From: Rhodosporidiobolus odoratus
Lineage: Eukaryota; Basidiomycota; Microbotryomycetes; Sporidiobolales; Sporidiobolaceae
Direction of reading: 5' to 3'
Assembly: GCA_034387635.1 (NCBI GenBank)
Contig: JAOANU010000011.1
Location: 714,501-778,500 of the forward strand
DNA: 64,000 bases
The notes under the pieces were generated by a model. That model was given only the letters and a program-made list of their open reading frames with translations, did not search any database and had not been told where the DNA came from. The first letter of the stretch is position 1; every line of letters starts with the position of its first letter. Below, in pieces: positions 22,367 to 33,675 of this stretch. The position numbers and the translations under genes were made by a program.

Positions 22367-23989
22367 CGTCAATAAAGGACCAATGCGGTTGGCGGGGTTG
22401 AAGACTGACGAGTCTTGCGGGTTGGGCGACGGGGAGGACACGTCGTGCACAGTGAGAGTGGCTTGTATCAGTTTGAAGGGGGGGCTGAAGAGCGGGAGAG
22501 AGCGAATTGGGTATCGGAGGCAGTTGCGATGACACTAGTCGGTCAACCTTTTCTTCAACCTTCTCAAGTGGGCTTTTCTTTCTCTTCTTTGCCTTCCCTG
22601 CTGTGCAACCAGCAAAACGCATTTCAGCTCTAACAGCAAGCCTTCTATCTCGAAAGCAATAGCCGCTCCATTGTCAGGCGCAAGTAATGGTTTCTGCGTC
22701 CCACATCACTTCTTTCTCATCTATACCTCAGCTCGATGACTGCTCCTAACTACTCCTTTGTCAACCTATTCAATTATACGCCCAGATATCTACACCAGCT
22801 GTACGGGTCGCCACAGCAGGCCAGGCTAAGTAGGGCTATCCCGACAGCTGCTGGCATTTTACAATGATTTTTCTACGCTTCCCCCACCGAGCAAATGTGT
22901 ATTTGCGGCGCATCAGCATATACGGGTTGCCCGAATGGCCCAACATCGAAGCACGACGCGACAAAGCGGCAGAAGCAGGCGGAAGAAAGTGCAACCCTAG
23001 TGAGGTACATTTACCTGGGACGGATTCGAAGAGTACGGCGCTCACTGAGTCTTTCACGTTATGCTCTCAGACAAGCACGGACAACATGTACAGCTTTGAG
23101 CCATCACACTGCCGAAACCTGAGCGTTCCCGCGGCGCTCCGGCTGCCGTGCAGCCTCTCCCCCGTCTCCTGCGCCGCCTTCCAGCTCTTTTCCAGCTCTA
23201 CTCTTCCTCCCCCGTCTCTGATCGTGCCCTCACACAAGTCGGACTCGAGAATCGAAGGCGGATCACAGCCAGCGCTGGCGGAGACTAGTTTCTCCCGGTG
23301 AAATCTTCCAAAACTGGAATCCGGGCCCTGCGGAAGATAAAAATGGGAGGAAATAATTGGGAGTAAACCCATACGGCTGATATACCCACGGCAAGCGGTC
23401 AACAAAGCGATTGAAGAGGAGCTGGACCAGGAGGCGCTTAATTGTAGTTTTCTGCAGAGTGCGTCCGAGGGACGGAGGAAACGCTCCAGTAGTACTGCTC
23501 CAGACAACCTTTCTCCTGCTTTCCCGCACCTCGTACTGCTTCAACAAGCCACCTATGCCTTCTAGGGGCCTGAGAAGGCGCTGCCTCAAGGAGTTGGGCG
23601 AGCACTGCATCAATATATCTTTGGGTGAAAGGAACTAACCATTTCTCCCGCCCAAGTTGAGAAGGCTGGGAGAATCAATCGACTTTCTCCTCCAGTCCTG
23701 AGCACAGCGTGCCTCGAAGCGGTGACGGACATGCCACAAAGGTCTAGACGCACATGTGATCGCCCTGCGTGCCATTGTCAACCACGGAGGTCGACGAGCG
23801 CCTCGCTGTTCCTTTCATTTTCCGCATCGAGACCCCCGCGGACAACCCGACAGCTTCTCTGCCTCGTGGGAACACTCTCCTACGGCTTGATCTTCCTTGC
23901 ATCTTCCTTTGCTCTGACCTTTCACGAGGCGACCCCACGGCACCCTCTTGACTTGCTCGCCACTCCACCTCAGCCAGCTACGGCCCAGC
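22367..23989. other. No supported gene
   Basis: Open frames on both strands are short and lack domain signals or consistent splice sites. The stretch from about 23740 to 23989 on the plus strand is CT-rich and probably holds the promoter of the small gene starting at 23990. Confidence 0.35.
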
Positions 23990-24775
23990 ATGAGTTCCTT
24001 CACCAACAAATTTCGACGCACAAAGACCGAACCGCCCGTACCTGTACGTCTCTCGCGCCGTTTCTGACCACCTATCCTTTCGAAACGATGGGAACCTGCA
24101 GCTGACACATCCTGCTTCCTCAGTCCAGCTCACATGCACACCATGATGATCCGTTCCATCCGGAACCGCGTCAGGACTTCAAGCCACTCCCGACGCTGAT
24201 ACCCGACACGACTGACTTTGGGTCGGAATTTTGGCGGGAGGTAGGGAGGAAGCCATTGGATTGCAAGAAGGCAAAATCAGGCGAGGTTTGTCTATTCTTC
24301 ACTCCTGTCTTGCTTCTCGCCATCTGCTTGCTGGACAGGGTCAGCTGACAGTTACTCTATTGTCGTGAGCGGCGCACAGGAGCTCCCACAAGGCTACCGC
24401 AGGCATGATGCGCAGGTGCAAGCCACGCCGAAAGGTCATTCCCGGCAGTTGCGAACGTCAAAAACCTTTGCTGGACTGAGAAGCGCATCTGTGCGTTCTG
24501 TTCCCTATCAACTCTAGCTCCATCAACCTTTGCATACACTGATGTCACTACCTCAGCTGCGGGACGACAGCAAAGACCAACATCATTCGTTGCCAACACA
24601 CATTCCGTCCGGCTGCCGATATGTGCATGCAACCCTCGGTGTGGGCGAACCTGGCCATATCCAAGCAACCACCTTTCACAATGACCCTGGTCGTCAGAAG
24701 ATTAAAATGGTACAAATAGGCGGCACCGAAGGACGCCCCGGCAGGACCAAGCAAGATCGAGAGCCTCGGAAGTGA
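23990..24775 (+). CDS. Short four-exon gene of unknown function
   Basis: Exons 23990-24043, 24124-24285, 24380-24490 and 24557-24775 join with every intron in phase 0, giving 181 residues. It starts MSSFTNKFRRTKTEPPVP, a short basic exon, then has an acidic, aromatic patch (DTTDFGSEFWREVGRKP), and ends Lys/Arg-rich. No signal peptide, membrane helix or known domain is visible. Donors GTACGT and GTGCGT and a CTGAC branch point support a real spliced gene. It resembles the next gene (25384) in exon plan: a tiny basic first exon, then Pro/His-rich exon 2, all phase 0. I do not recognise it and would treat it as lineage-specific. Confidence 0.5.
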
Positions 24776-25383
24776 AGGATGCAGATGTAGCTGCTGAGTT
24801 TGTTATTGCTGTTATCAATTGACATATACCGCTGCACAGGCCAGAGGCTCTAATAGATCCAGTAAGCTGGGTCTAGTCGAGACCAAGCAGCTGAAGCCGG
24901 GCTGCCACGGCGACAGACTAATCATGTACCGGAGAAGGGACGCAGCACTCGGGTTACGCTGTTGAGCGCTCCAGACCAGCTGTTACTGCACATGCCCTGC
25001 AATGTCTTGTAAGCATTGCGCATGCCTCCGGCTGAAAAGCAGTTTGACCTTCTCAATCGCCCGTATACGAGCGAAAAGTCCGTCGTCCACTGCCTTTCGG
25101 CAACAGTCTCCCACGAGCAACCCGCGAGTACATAAGCCTCCTGCGGGTACAACCCTTTTCTGCTGTGCGGCGCCTCCTGTCTCGCGGCGCGCCAAGTCCT
25201 CAGCCTCACCTCAGCCTCGTTCGTGCACGGAGCGCCTTCGCCGGCTTGTCCGCGGCTCTCATCGCCCTCGTGGCCTGCTTCCTTGTCTCCCTCTCGGTGT
25301 TCGACTGTTCGCTGCTGTACAGTACACTCTTTGCCTCCAGCGTCTGCGTTGCTGCGCCTCGACAACCTCTCTACCACCATAAC

Positions 25384-26213
25384 ATGCCTTACTTCCATAT
25401 CCCCCGACGCAAGCGTACTGCACCCGCCAGTCTTGTGAGTTCGTTATGCCGAGACGCTCTTTCACATCGGGGACGCAGGCATCAAGCTGAATTTACGGAG
25501 TGTGCAGCGTGCTCCGGCATCACAAGTACCGGAACAATTTCATCCCGTTTCCCGTGCGAACACAGACAAATCCCTTCCACCTCCACCCAGGATCGACCCC
25601 CAAGACAGCGATGTACAGGGGGAGATGCAAAAGTTCAAAGATAGATTCGTAGAGAAATATGGCCGGGACATCGACGGTCACGAAGTGAGCCTTACCTCAC
25701 CATGGTCTGCACAACTCCAGTTTACTGCGTCATTTGCTGACAGGAGCCCTCTTCATACACAGCTCTGGACGCGATTCCTTGAGTATCAAGGTGAAAAACA
25801 GCGTCAGCACGAGGAGCACAACCGCAGGAGACTGGACGAACTGAAGCGTCGCGAAAACTCAAGCCTAAATGTATGTGCTGTTCTGACGGTTGCAGCCAAC
25901 CCTTCTGTTTGGCCATTTGACGACTGTTTCACGTATAGCAACGACGACGCGAGGGAGCACTCAATCCCCTGCCTATCCCTCCCTCCTTCAAGCACTTGAG
26001 AGGGAAGCTAGAACAGTCAGAACCACCCGCCCAGTACCGGCAGGGGTTGGCCCCCGGGTCCTATCGCGAGGTGGTCCCCGGGTCCGATCGCGAGGTCGAA
26101 GGTGGCGCTGGTACGCTACGAGTCAAGAAGGTGTACGTAGTTGGCAGAGGGGCTTCCCGAAGTCCTTAGAGGCAGGTGAACGTAAGCCCTCGCAGCTTGA
26201 TGGAGGACGATAG
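25384..26213 (+). CDS. Short four-exon gene of unknown function, coiled-coil centre
   Basis: Exons 25384-25434, 25508-25684, 25763-25870 and 25896-26213, all joined in phase 0, give 217 residues. The first exon encodes MPYFHIPRRKRTAPASL. Exon 2 is Pro-rich then charged (QKFKDRFVEKYGRDIDGHE). Exon 3 is a probable coiled coil (EKQRQHEEHNRRRLDELKRR). Exon 4 is Arg-rich and holds a duplicated 8-residue unit. The final intron is only 25 nt as drawn, which is too short for a normal intron, so exon 4 may be read differently or the true acceptor may lie further on. An alternative that skips that intron terminates by 25999. Function unknown. Its exon plan matches the gene at 23990. Confidence 0.42.
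26052..26098 (+). repeat. Tandem 24-nt duplication in the last exon of the 25384 gene
   Basis: Two adjacent copies of a 24-nt unit (CCCCGGGTCC..TCGCGAGGT..) differ at two or three positions. They translate as GPRVLSRG and GPRVRSRG in the proposed reading frame. The 24-nt length keeps the frame, which mildly supports coding. Confidence 0.75.
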
Positions 26214-26420
26214 ACAGAGCCCGTAGAACGCCACAGACACTGCAGTGCACCAGGCTGGACGGGCACTTGAAGCACTATGAGATGATGACACTGGTCCTTA
26301 TGGACGACAGTGTCTGACGAGAAAAGATGTCGGAAGAATGCTAATTGCACGTTCGATCCCGGAAAATGATGCAGTGTCTACGCACTCTACAGTCTATCTC
26401 TCAGCATCGCTACCATATCT

Positions 26421-29400
26421 CTAGCCTGTGGTAGGCCTCGACCGCTCAACGACGCCCCTATCTTCGCCTGACCGCCTCCCCCGCGACAAGCTCGACGTCT
26501 GCCCCTTTGCCCAAGACTTGACCGCATGCCGCCGACTATGTCGTCTATGGCGGCCTTCATCAGACTCCTCGTACTCCGGACTCGGTCTTTCCGAATGCGG
26601 TGCCGAGAAAGCGCTTCTGTCATCGTCCTCGTCGTGGTCGTCTTCCGAAGCTTCTTCTTCTTCGACAGCATGGGCCGTTCGGCGAGAAGCTGACGACCGC
26701 CGTGGTAGATTTTCATCAAGAGTCCTTGTTTCCGCAAGGGCAGCACGATCGTCATGCGCCACGTTGGACGGGCCGAGTAAGCCCCGGCGGTGTTGCTCCC
26801 TCTGTTCCCTTTCCTTCCTGGCGGCTTCCTTCCGCTCGCGTCGCCTGCGTTTGTAAGACTTGAATACTGCTTTGCTGCGGGTGCAGAAAGGGCGAAGAGC
26901 GCGTCAGAAGCCGTGGCAAGGCAGAGTGGGCAAGGACGCTTGGCCTTACATCAAGTCGCAGACCGGTTTGATGGTCAAAGCGATCGAGAGGACGGTAGGG
27001 AACGTTGCGGATTGTTCCTGCGAGAGGAGAAAAAGAAGGATACGTTAAGCACGAGCACGGGTGCGAAGGAATGCTATTTTAGACGCACCGTTGCGGCGAG
27101 AAGAGAAGACGAAGGCTGAGCGGCGAGTTCGTACGACGTCCAGAGGAGGGTGAGCCTGCGCTGCACGAAAGTCAGGCGCTGTATCCCACGGCCAACTCGG
27201 GTAGAACGCACCACAGCGTGAAGACACTTCCCCCGAAGACGGCAGGAACAGCGAGGCGAGTCCAGCGGTTCGAATGTCGAGAGTAGTCGAAGATGGCACG
27301 GAGTCTGTCATACGAGGAGTACATCAGCAATGACGCAGAGATGCTCGGAGAGTGAGTAGAACGAAGCATACCGGCGATGCAACCATTGCGAGTAAAAGCT
27401 GAGAAAGCCAAGGGTCAAGTCTCAGTAGGAAATATCACGGCGGGACGAACGCACTTGAAGATGAAGACAACAAAGATGATCACGCTAATGCACAAGAAGA
27501 CGATCGTTGACTCGATTAAGAGCTTCAAGCCTGTAGGATCCTCACAATTGGCCTGGATGACCTTGAAGGATCCGAAAACTTGATGTACAAGGACTGCAAG
27601 CAGGGGTTCAAATCAGTTGCGCTCGAGGTGGTTATCAAGGGCGAAGAATGAACGTACGAAAGGTGAAGAGCCACAAGATCCAGAGCGCCACATTCGCTCC
27701 CAACATTCCGTATCGCCTCCAAGCCCCACCTTGAGTCGCACGCTCGATCCTCCTCTTCTGCTCGTGATCGTACACCGTCGAATGACTCGAGCTCGACGAG
27801 GACGAGGCGTCGGACGCTATTTGCGAAGGACGGCGATACGGCGGCGGACTCTGTGTTCTGCCCACGAGCTGTTTCAAGGCGCGCTTGTTGAGTTTGGTCG
27901 GGCCACGACGTACGGCAGACGCATGAGAGACTGAGAGCGGTGCAGCTGGAAGGGCTGGACCGGGGAGAGCAGGAAGGCCGTTGGCAGATTCTTCCGTGTG
28001 TGGGAGGATGAACCGAGGTCGAGGTGGCCGGATCGGAGGACTTGCGACAAGGTCACCGGGAGGAGGTAGATTGAGAAGGGCCGAAGGGGTTGCTGGAGCG
28101 ATGCGAGGGGAACGATGAGCTGGAGGGAGAGGAGGGGAGTAGCTGAGTGCGTCGGGATTAGGGGTGTCGGATGGGGTTGCTCGAAGTGGAGGCGACTCGA
28201 GAACGGCCTCCTCGTCTTGCGGATGGCCCTGCTTCGGTCCGCTTCAGCTCAGTCCACATAATCCCCGCATGAGAGAGCCGGGCGTACCTGTTTAACTCGA
28301 TTCGATCTACGGGAATAACCCTGCGGTCCCTCCCTGATCGGTGCCGAAGCGTCAATCGGCATCAGCACAGGTGACTGTTCCTCGCTAGTACCTTCGTAGT
28401 GCTTGAAGGGATCCGTCGACGTCAGCGGGCGTCGAGCGTTCCTACCAGACCGGTGAACGCTGGCGAAGAAGGGAGAGGCGCCGAGAGACCGCATAGTGAA
28501 GGAAGTGAGCCCGCCGTGTGCGCGAGGGACCTCTTCGAGCTGATGATAGCCGCGCGAACGCTTGCCGAAAGAGTGAGCATGCGGGACGGCCGGTCTCATA
28601 CGAGGAGTGGCTATGTCACGTCTGCAGAAGCAAGTCAGTTTCGGCTCCGCGATGAGAATCCGGCAACGCACTTGATGTCCGTCCGCATGGCGAGCAGGCC
28701 TTGGCCAGTCTTCGGGTGATTACCACCATATAGGTAGTGCGGTGCGGTGACAGAGGCAGCGGCTAGCGGGCTGAGGAACCCTAAGGAGGAGAAAAGGGAA
28801 TAGTAGGCGTGAACTGCAGGTGGAGGCTGACTTAGTCTCGTCGCATGATGAGTAAGTAGGCGGCAGACGTACATCGAGAGATACCGTCTCCAGCCAGGCC
28901 CAGGTAAAGTACGGAAGAGATATAGGCCAGGGCTTGAAAGCAGGTGGTCAACTGGAGGAGGGAGGGATCAGCTGGGCGGGGGAAAGGGGCTGGAAGCAGC
29001 GCACGAAGATAAAGGGCGCCTCAGCTCCGTCTACTACCACCACGATGGTCGCAAAGAAAGCCGTGACTGTACAAAGCAGGAAAGTCAGCTTGAAAGACGG
29101 AAATGGGCGGGAAAAGAAGCCTGCAGGTCAAGCCAATGCGCGTTCCGAGTGATGCGAGTCTGTCGCGCAAAAGTCAGTACTTTCCCCTGCACGACGAGGG
29201 GCAGCATGCGTACGTATTCGGGCAGACGGCGCAGCAAGTTCCCCTGCGAGTGGGGGAAAAGTCAACAACGGCATCGGCGGTAGCTCGAGGGAGGGATGGC
29301 GCACTCCTTCATGACACACCAGATCTGCGCGGACACAAGAATCAGTACTAGTCCGTTAGAGCGGGGAGACAAGGACGTACGCTTGCCGCGTCCATCGTCG

Positions 29401-29720
29401 CCGGCGCATTGCAAGTGTCCGCGAAATACTCCAAGCCCATGGCGGAGGGCGCAACAGGCTCGTAGGGAGCGCGGGTAGCTGATCACGGCAGGACCAAGGT
29501 GTTCGTGTAGCCAGAATAGCGAGCGTAGCAGCAAACGGTGCCCGTGGACAGAGTCCGTGAACCCATTCTGGCACACCGAGGGATGAGGGAACCACGAGGA
29601 GGAAGGGCGACTTGGGATTGGTCGATCGGCTGTATGTGGGGGTCGGAAGCAGAGGAGATGGGGAAGAACGGAGAAGCCGAGGAGAAAAAGCGTCGACGAG
29701 CCATCGGACTTGACTTGTCC
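26421..29720 (-). CDS. Large multi-pass membrane protein of unknown function, N-terminus unresolved
   Basis: Minus-strand gene with many small exons. Supported 3' exons include 26421-26874, 26950-27017, 27089-27155 and 27212-27304, which chain in phase. Further upstream come exons with membrane helices: TAFFATIVVVVDG near 29050, TTCFQALAYISSVLYLGLAG near 28910, YYSLFSSLGFLSPLAAASV near 28770, MLGANVALWILWLF near 27670, ESTIVFLCISVIIFVVFIF near 27490, LAVPAVFGGSVFTLWLTLLW across 27200, and FPTVLSIALTIKPVCDL near 26980. A central Pro/Ser-rich cytoplasmic segment (about 27700-28650) and a charged tail (RRRRERKEAARKERE, then acidic and SR-like) complete it. I do not recognise the family. Exons upstream of about 29080 are ambiguous because two frames splice equally well, one of them cysteine-rich. 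Confidence 0.55.
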
Positions 29721-30466
29721 TCGTTCGTCTCGCTCGTTGATCCTGACCCGAGTTACAGCAGTTGGTCATGAGCTATCCGGGCCTGCCTTCAAGCGCTCGT
29801 GGGTGGCTGTCAAAGGCTGAGCAGCGGAGCGGCGGTTAACTGGCGTCCGCGGCGAGATTCGGAGGGGGGGGGGCGCTTCGGAGTTCGGACACGCAGCAGT
29901 GTGGAACTGGGTTGAGGGCTTGAAGCAGCGTCCGGGAGGCTGCAGGAGGGAGTCAGACGAGGGAAGAGATGGAGGCAAGAGACAGGACGAGGTGAGCTCC
30001 CGCTTCCAATGGTCCCGCTCGTCCCCGCTCGTCCCCCTCTTCTCTCTCTTTCTTTCCCTTTTCTCTTGCCTACCAGTAATCTACACCTCAGTCAGCACCT
30101 ACTCGACTACGTCATCTATCCTATCTTACCCTCGGATCACTACACCACCCCTTCCTGCTTGGCTCGGACCCTCGAGCTTGAAACCTTCAGCTTTTTCCCT
30201 CTTCTCTCTCGCTCCCATCTTCCCCTTGACCTCGAGCCCCCTCATACACCCCCTTCTAGCCCACTCAAGGTAAGGACTGCACCGTGTCTCGCCTCTTCAG
30301 CCTTTCCCCGTTACTCTCAACGCCCTGGCTGACACTTCTGCCCCTCCCCTTCATCTTAGCCGGACTCGCTCTCACGACTCTGCTTCGCACACGCCCTTCT
30401 TCCGGAGCCACTCTTCGCAACCTCTCTTACCCTCAGTGACCGTCTCTTCCGTACGACGCTTGCGCC

Positions 30467-33087
30467 ATGACCCCCTCGGCTCCCGAAGTCGGCCACGATG
30501 AGATCCAGCAACGTGCTGGCACGGACAAGCTGCATCAGCCAGGATTGACTGTCGAGGTCGAGCTTCGCCAATTGAGGGAGCGGTCAGCATCTGGCCCTGA
30601 CGAAGGCAATCACTCTTTCTCTTCGGGAGGCGCCGAGTCTTGCGGACTCGAGGGCGGAGGTTCCGTCATCTATCACGCCGGCGACTCGAGCGGCACCTTT
30701 GATTCGGCTTTCGAGGAGGTCACCATCGACCACAGCATCGACAAGAAGGACAACGAGTCCTCGTTCGAGATCATTCTCCCTCCGGCGGGTCGTCGCGTCG
30801 AGGGTCGCTCTTCTCGCTCGACGTCGCCACAAGGCTCTCGTCCGGACACACAGGAGGTGTCTCAAGACGTCGAGGCGCCTGAATGGCTCCTCAATCACCT
30901 CAAGCTCGACGACAAGAAGGACGACGATGAGGATCCTGGTTCTCACGGCCTTCTCAACCCGGAGGCGCCCACCTTCGACTTCGGCACCGCGGCGCCGCAC
31001 ACGCTCCTTTTCCCTCCTGGCACGACCTTCAACGACATCGTGACCAACGGCAAGGACGAGAACGGCGATCTCACCGCCGACGCGAGGGCGGCCCTTACCG
31101 ACCTCGGCCTCAAGATCATTCCCGCCATGCATGGACCGCTGAGTCTTCCTTATGCTCGTTGCCCATCGTGAGCACTCCTCGTTACTCCTTCTCTGGGGGC
31201 GTGCGCTAACGCTGGCAATCGTACGCAGCGGCATCGACGCTTTTCTGCTTCCCGCCGCGCACGAGGAGGACGATCCCTACCCTGTAAGGAAACCTTGGCT
31301 GTCGTGCTCACACAGCAGGAACTGACTATAGGATTCTTTGCTAGTTCATAGTCGACCCGGATGCCCCGCCTCCTCGCCCTCGTGGCGCCGCCCCGCCTCT
31401 TCCAGGCAACGCTCGTTTCGCTGTCGGCAGCCGTAGCGCCCAGCGTTTCTTCTCCGCTCCAGCGGCCCTCGAGAAGGATCGTACTCGCTCTCGTAATACT
31501 TTCGGTGCTTTGGCTGCGGTACCAAACGCGTCGATGGCGCCGGGGACAAGGAGGAAAGCCGGTCCTACCTTTTCCAGCGCGCCTAGGGTGACGAGTCAGC
31601 CGCCTCTGGGAGCGACCGGTCGCCAGCAGAAAGCTATCCGCCAAGTCAAAGTCGCGCAACAAGCCCAGCTGGCCCATCAAGCCCGCGTGGCTCAGGTTCA
31701 ACTCGGACACGGTCTCCCGCAACCTTTCCACCCAGCCGGTACCTACCATCCTTCGCTCGCCAGCTACCCTGGAGGGATCGTCTCCCCTACTTCGGGTGTC
31801 ACTGCCTACCCTTCCATTGTCGCCGCCGCTCAGCACTCCTACCCCTACACGCCCGTTCAGCCCTACGGTCTCGTCTCGATTCCTCCTAGAACTACTGCCG
31901 CTCTCGGCGCCCAGATCACCCAGCAAGGGCAGGCTGTTCAAAGTAGGCGCAATTCGCTCATCGGAGGAGGAGGCTACCTCCCGACCAACCCGGCCCTCAA
32001 CCCGGGCGAGATCGACTCGCTCGCTTTGCTGCAAATCGCCGCCGCCCGTCAACAGCTGAACGCCGCGGTCAGCCAGGGTCAGGGCGAGACGCGTCACTCG
32101 AGCTACGAGACTCCTCCGGACCTTGCCGTCTCGTCGGACGACGAGGGCGAGACGCTCGACCCTCAGCTCAACTACGACCCTGGCGAAGGCGCGGAGGAGC
32201 AGCCGGGTTTCTTCTACCCTTCCCTTGGTCAAGGTCAGAGCGGCAAGGACGCTCGTACTCGCACGACCTCTCACCCAGGCCAGGACTACCTCCAGCGCCG
32301 CCGTCAGTCCGCCGCTCCGGCCTTTCCCCCTCCCGGTGGTCGCAAGCCTTCAGTCGCCCCGACCGTCGATGTTTGGCCCCGCAGGGCTTCCATCACGCCC
32401 CAGGCTCGTGTCGTCAAGGAGTCGACGTCTGTCCCCCTCGCCGCAGCCGCCGGGAATCGCCCGCTTGCGCAGTCCCGCAAAGGCTCCCTCTCTACCGGTA
32501 GCCATGCTGGTTCAGCGAATGCTCCTACCGCCGCCTCCATCGCTTACCGTGGACAGGGCCGTTCGTCTCGTCGTCCCTCTCAGACCGCTGCGATGCCCCC
32601 CGCCTCGAGCAAGGGCAAAGGTCGCGTCTTTGGCGGCGAAGTAGGCAACACCCTGTCCGGCTCGACTCGCGGCGGTAAGCTCAAGACCCAGCCTCGTCAC
32701 ACTTCGGACGCTACGACGACGGGCAGCTGGCGTCGCCGCAACAACAAGGACGACTCGACCCACATCGTATCTAAGAAGGTCAACTCCGACACTACCGTGC
32801 TGGCGGTCGCGCCGACCATGCAGGAGGGTTGGCACGTCGTCAAGAGTGTTGCCTCGGCGCTTCTTTCTCCTTCGGGAGGAGGATTGGGGGCGTCGGGTGA
32901 GCCTACTCCCGTCGTTTCGCCTCAGGGAGGCATTCAGGCGAACGACGAGAACGCGTCGATCGAGGCCGGAGGGACGACGGGCGGCATCAGCCAGGGCAAG
33001 AAGACGGGCACCGGCCAGAAGTACAAGAAGCCGCGTGCTCACAAGCCCAAGGGTAAGACCGGAGTCGCTGGTCCCGTCGTTGCTTGA
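30467..33087 (+). CDS. Large intrinsically disordered protein of unknown function
   Basis: Three exons (30467-31167, 31229-31283, 31345-33087) give 832 residues. The first 235 residues are acidic and Ser-rich with one more ordered-looking block (APEWLLNHLKLDDKK, FPPGTTFNDIVTNGK, LTDLGLKIIPAMHGPLSLPYA). The rest is Gln/Ala/Pro/Tyr-rich then Ser/Arg/Gly-rich, ending in a basic tail (KYKKPRAHKPKGKTG). RRNSL, RRQSA, RRASI and RKGSL are basophilic kinase-like sites, suggesting PKA-type phosphorylation; this is inference from motif only. There is no signal peptide and no membrane segment. Possibly an RNA- or chromatin-associated regulator, but no domain is recognisable. A CT-rich promoter precedes it. 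Confidence 0.65.
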
Positions 33088-33675
33088 GTTTGCTTTTCTT
33101 CTGCTCTCCGTTCCGTTCCCTTTTCCCCTTCCGCCTCTCTCGCTTTCCCTTCAGTTTCTCTTTCCACTCGTCAGGTATGTATCCGTATCCGTATCTCGGA
33201 TCTGTGCCTTCTCGACCATCTCCGTGTTCACACCTCTGTGCAGTCAACCATCGCTTTCCCGCTTGCTTTCTCCCACGTCATGGCTCTCTTGTAGATATAC
33301 TCTCTCTCTCTTCGTCTCTCTCTCGCCATCCTCGCTTGTTTCCCTCGCCTGAACCTCCATCCAATCGCAGACTGTCCTTGCCATTGTCTGTACTTTCCCC
33401 TCTCACCCTTCGCTTCAGGCAGTAACGAACGCTTGCACTTCCCGTTGCTTCTACACGGGCGTCTCGCGCTTAAGCCTCGCTTGAAGAGGGACCCCATCTC
33501 TGGCCCCCCCGCGTGTTCAAGTAGCCAGCCGACTCTCCTCTGCGTCCTGCCTTTCCTTTCTCGAGGTCGCCCCTAGTCTCTGTGCGGACACTTCCTTCGT
33601 GTAACTGTCAAGAGTCTTTGTTACGCGCACTTCTGCGCAAGCGAGTGTCTATCCACCATTGCCCGATACTACGCC
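33088..33675. other. 3' regions of two convergent genes
   Basis: CT-rich sequence between the convergent stop codons of the disordered protein (33087) and STE24 (33676). There are several TCTC and TTCC runs but no supported coding region. Confidence 0.4.

Noticed and set aside
22862..23638. Overlapping open frames on both strands, about 115-145 codons
   Set aside because: No domain, no consistent splice sites and poor codon character; likely random open frames in GC-rich DNA.
24922..25398. Minus-strand frame of 158 codons opposite the 25384 gene promoter
   Set aside because: Low-complexity charged sequence without domain or splice support.
27590..27640. GGTTCAAATC word suggesting a tRNA B box
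   Set aside because: It lies in an intron of the minus-strand membrane gene, with no A box or stems nearby.
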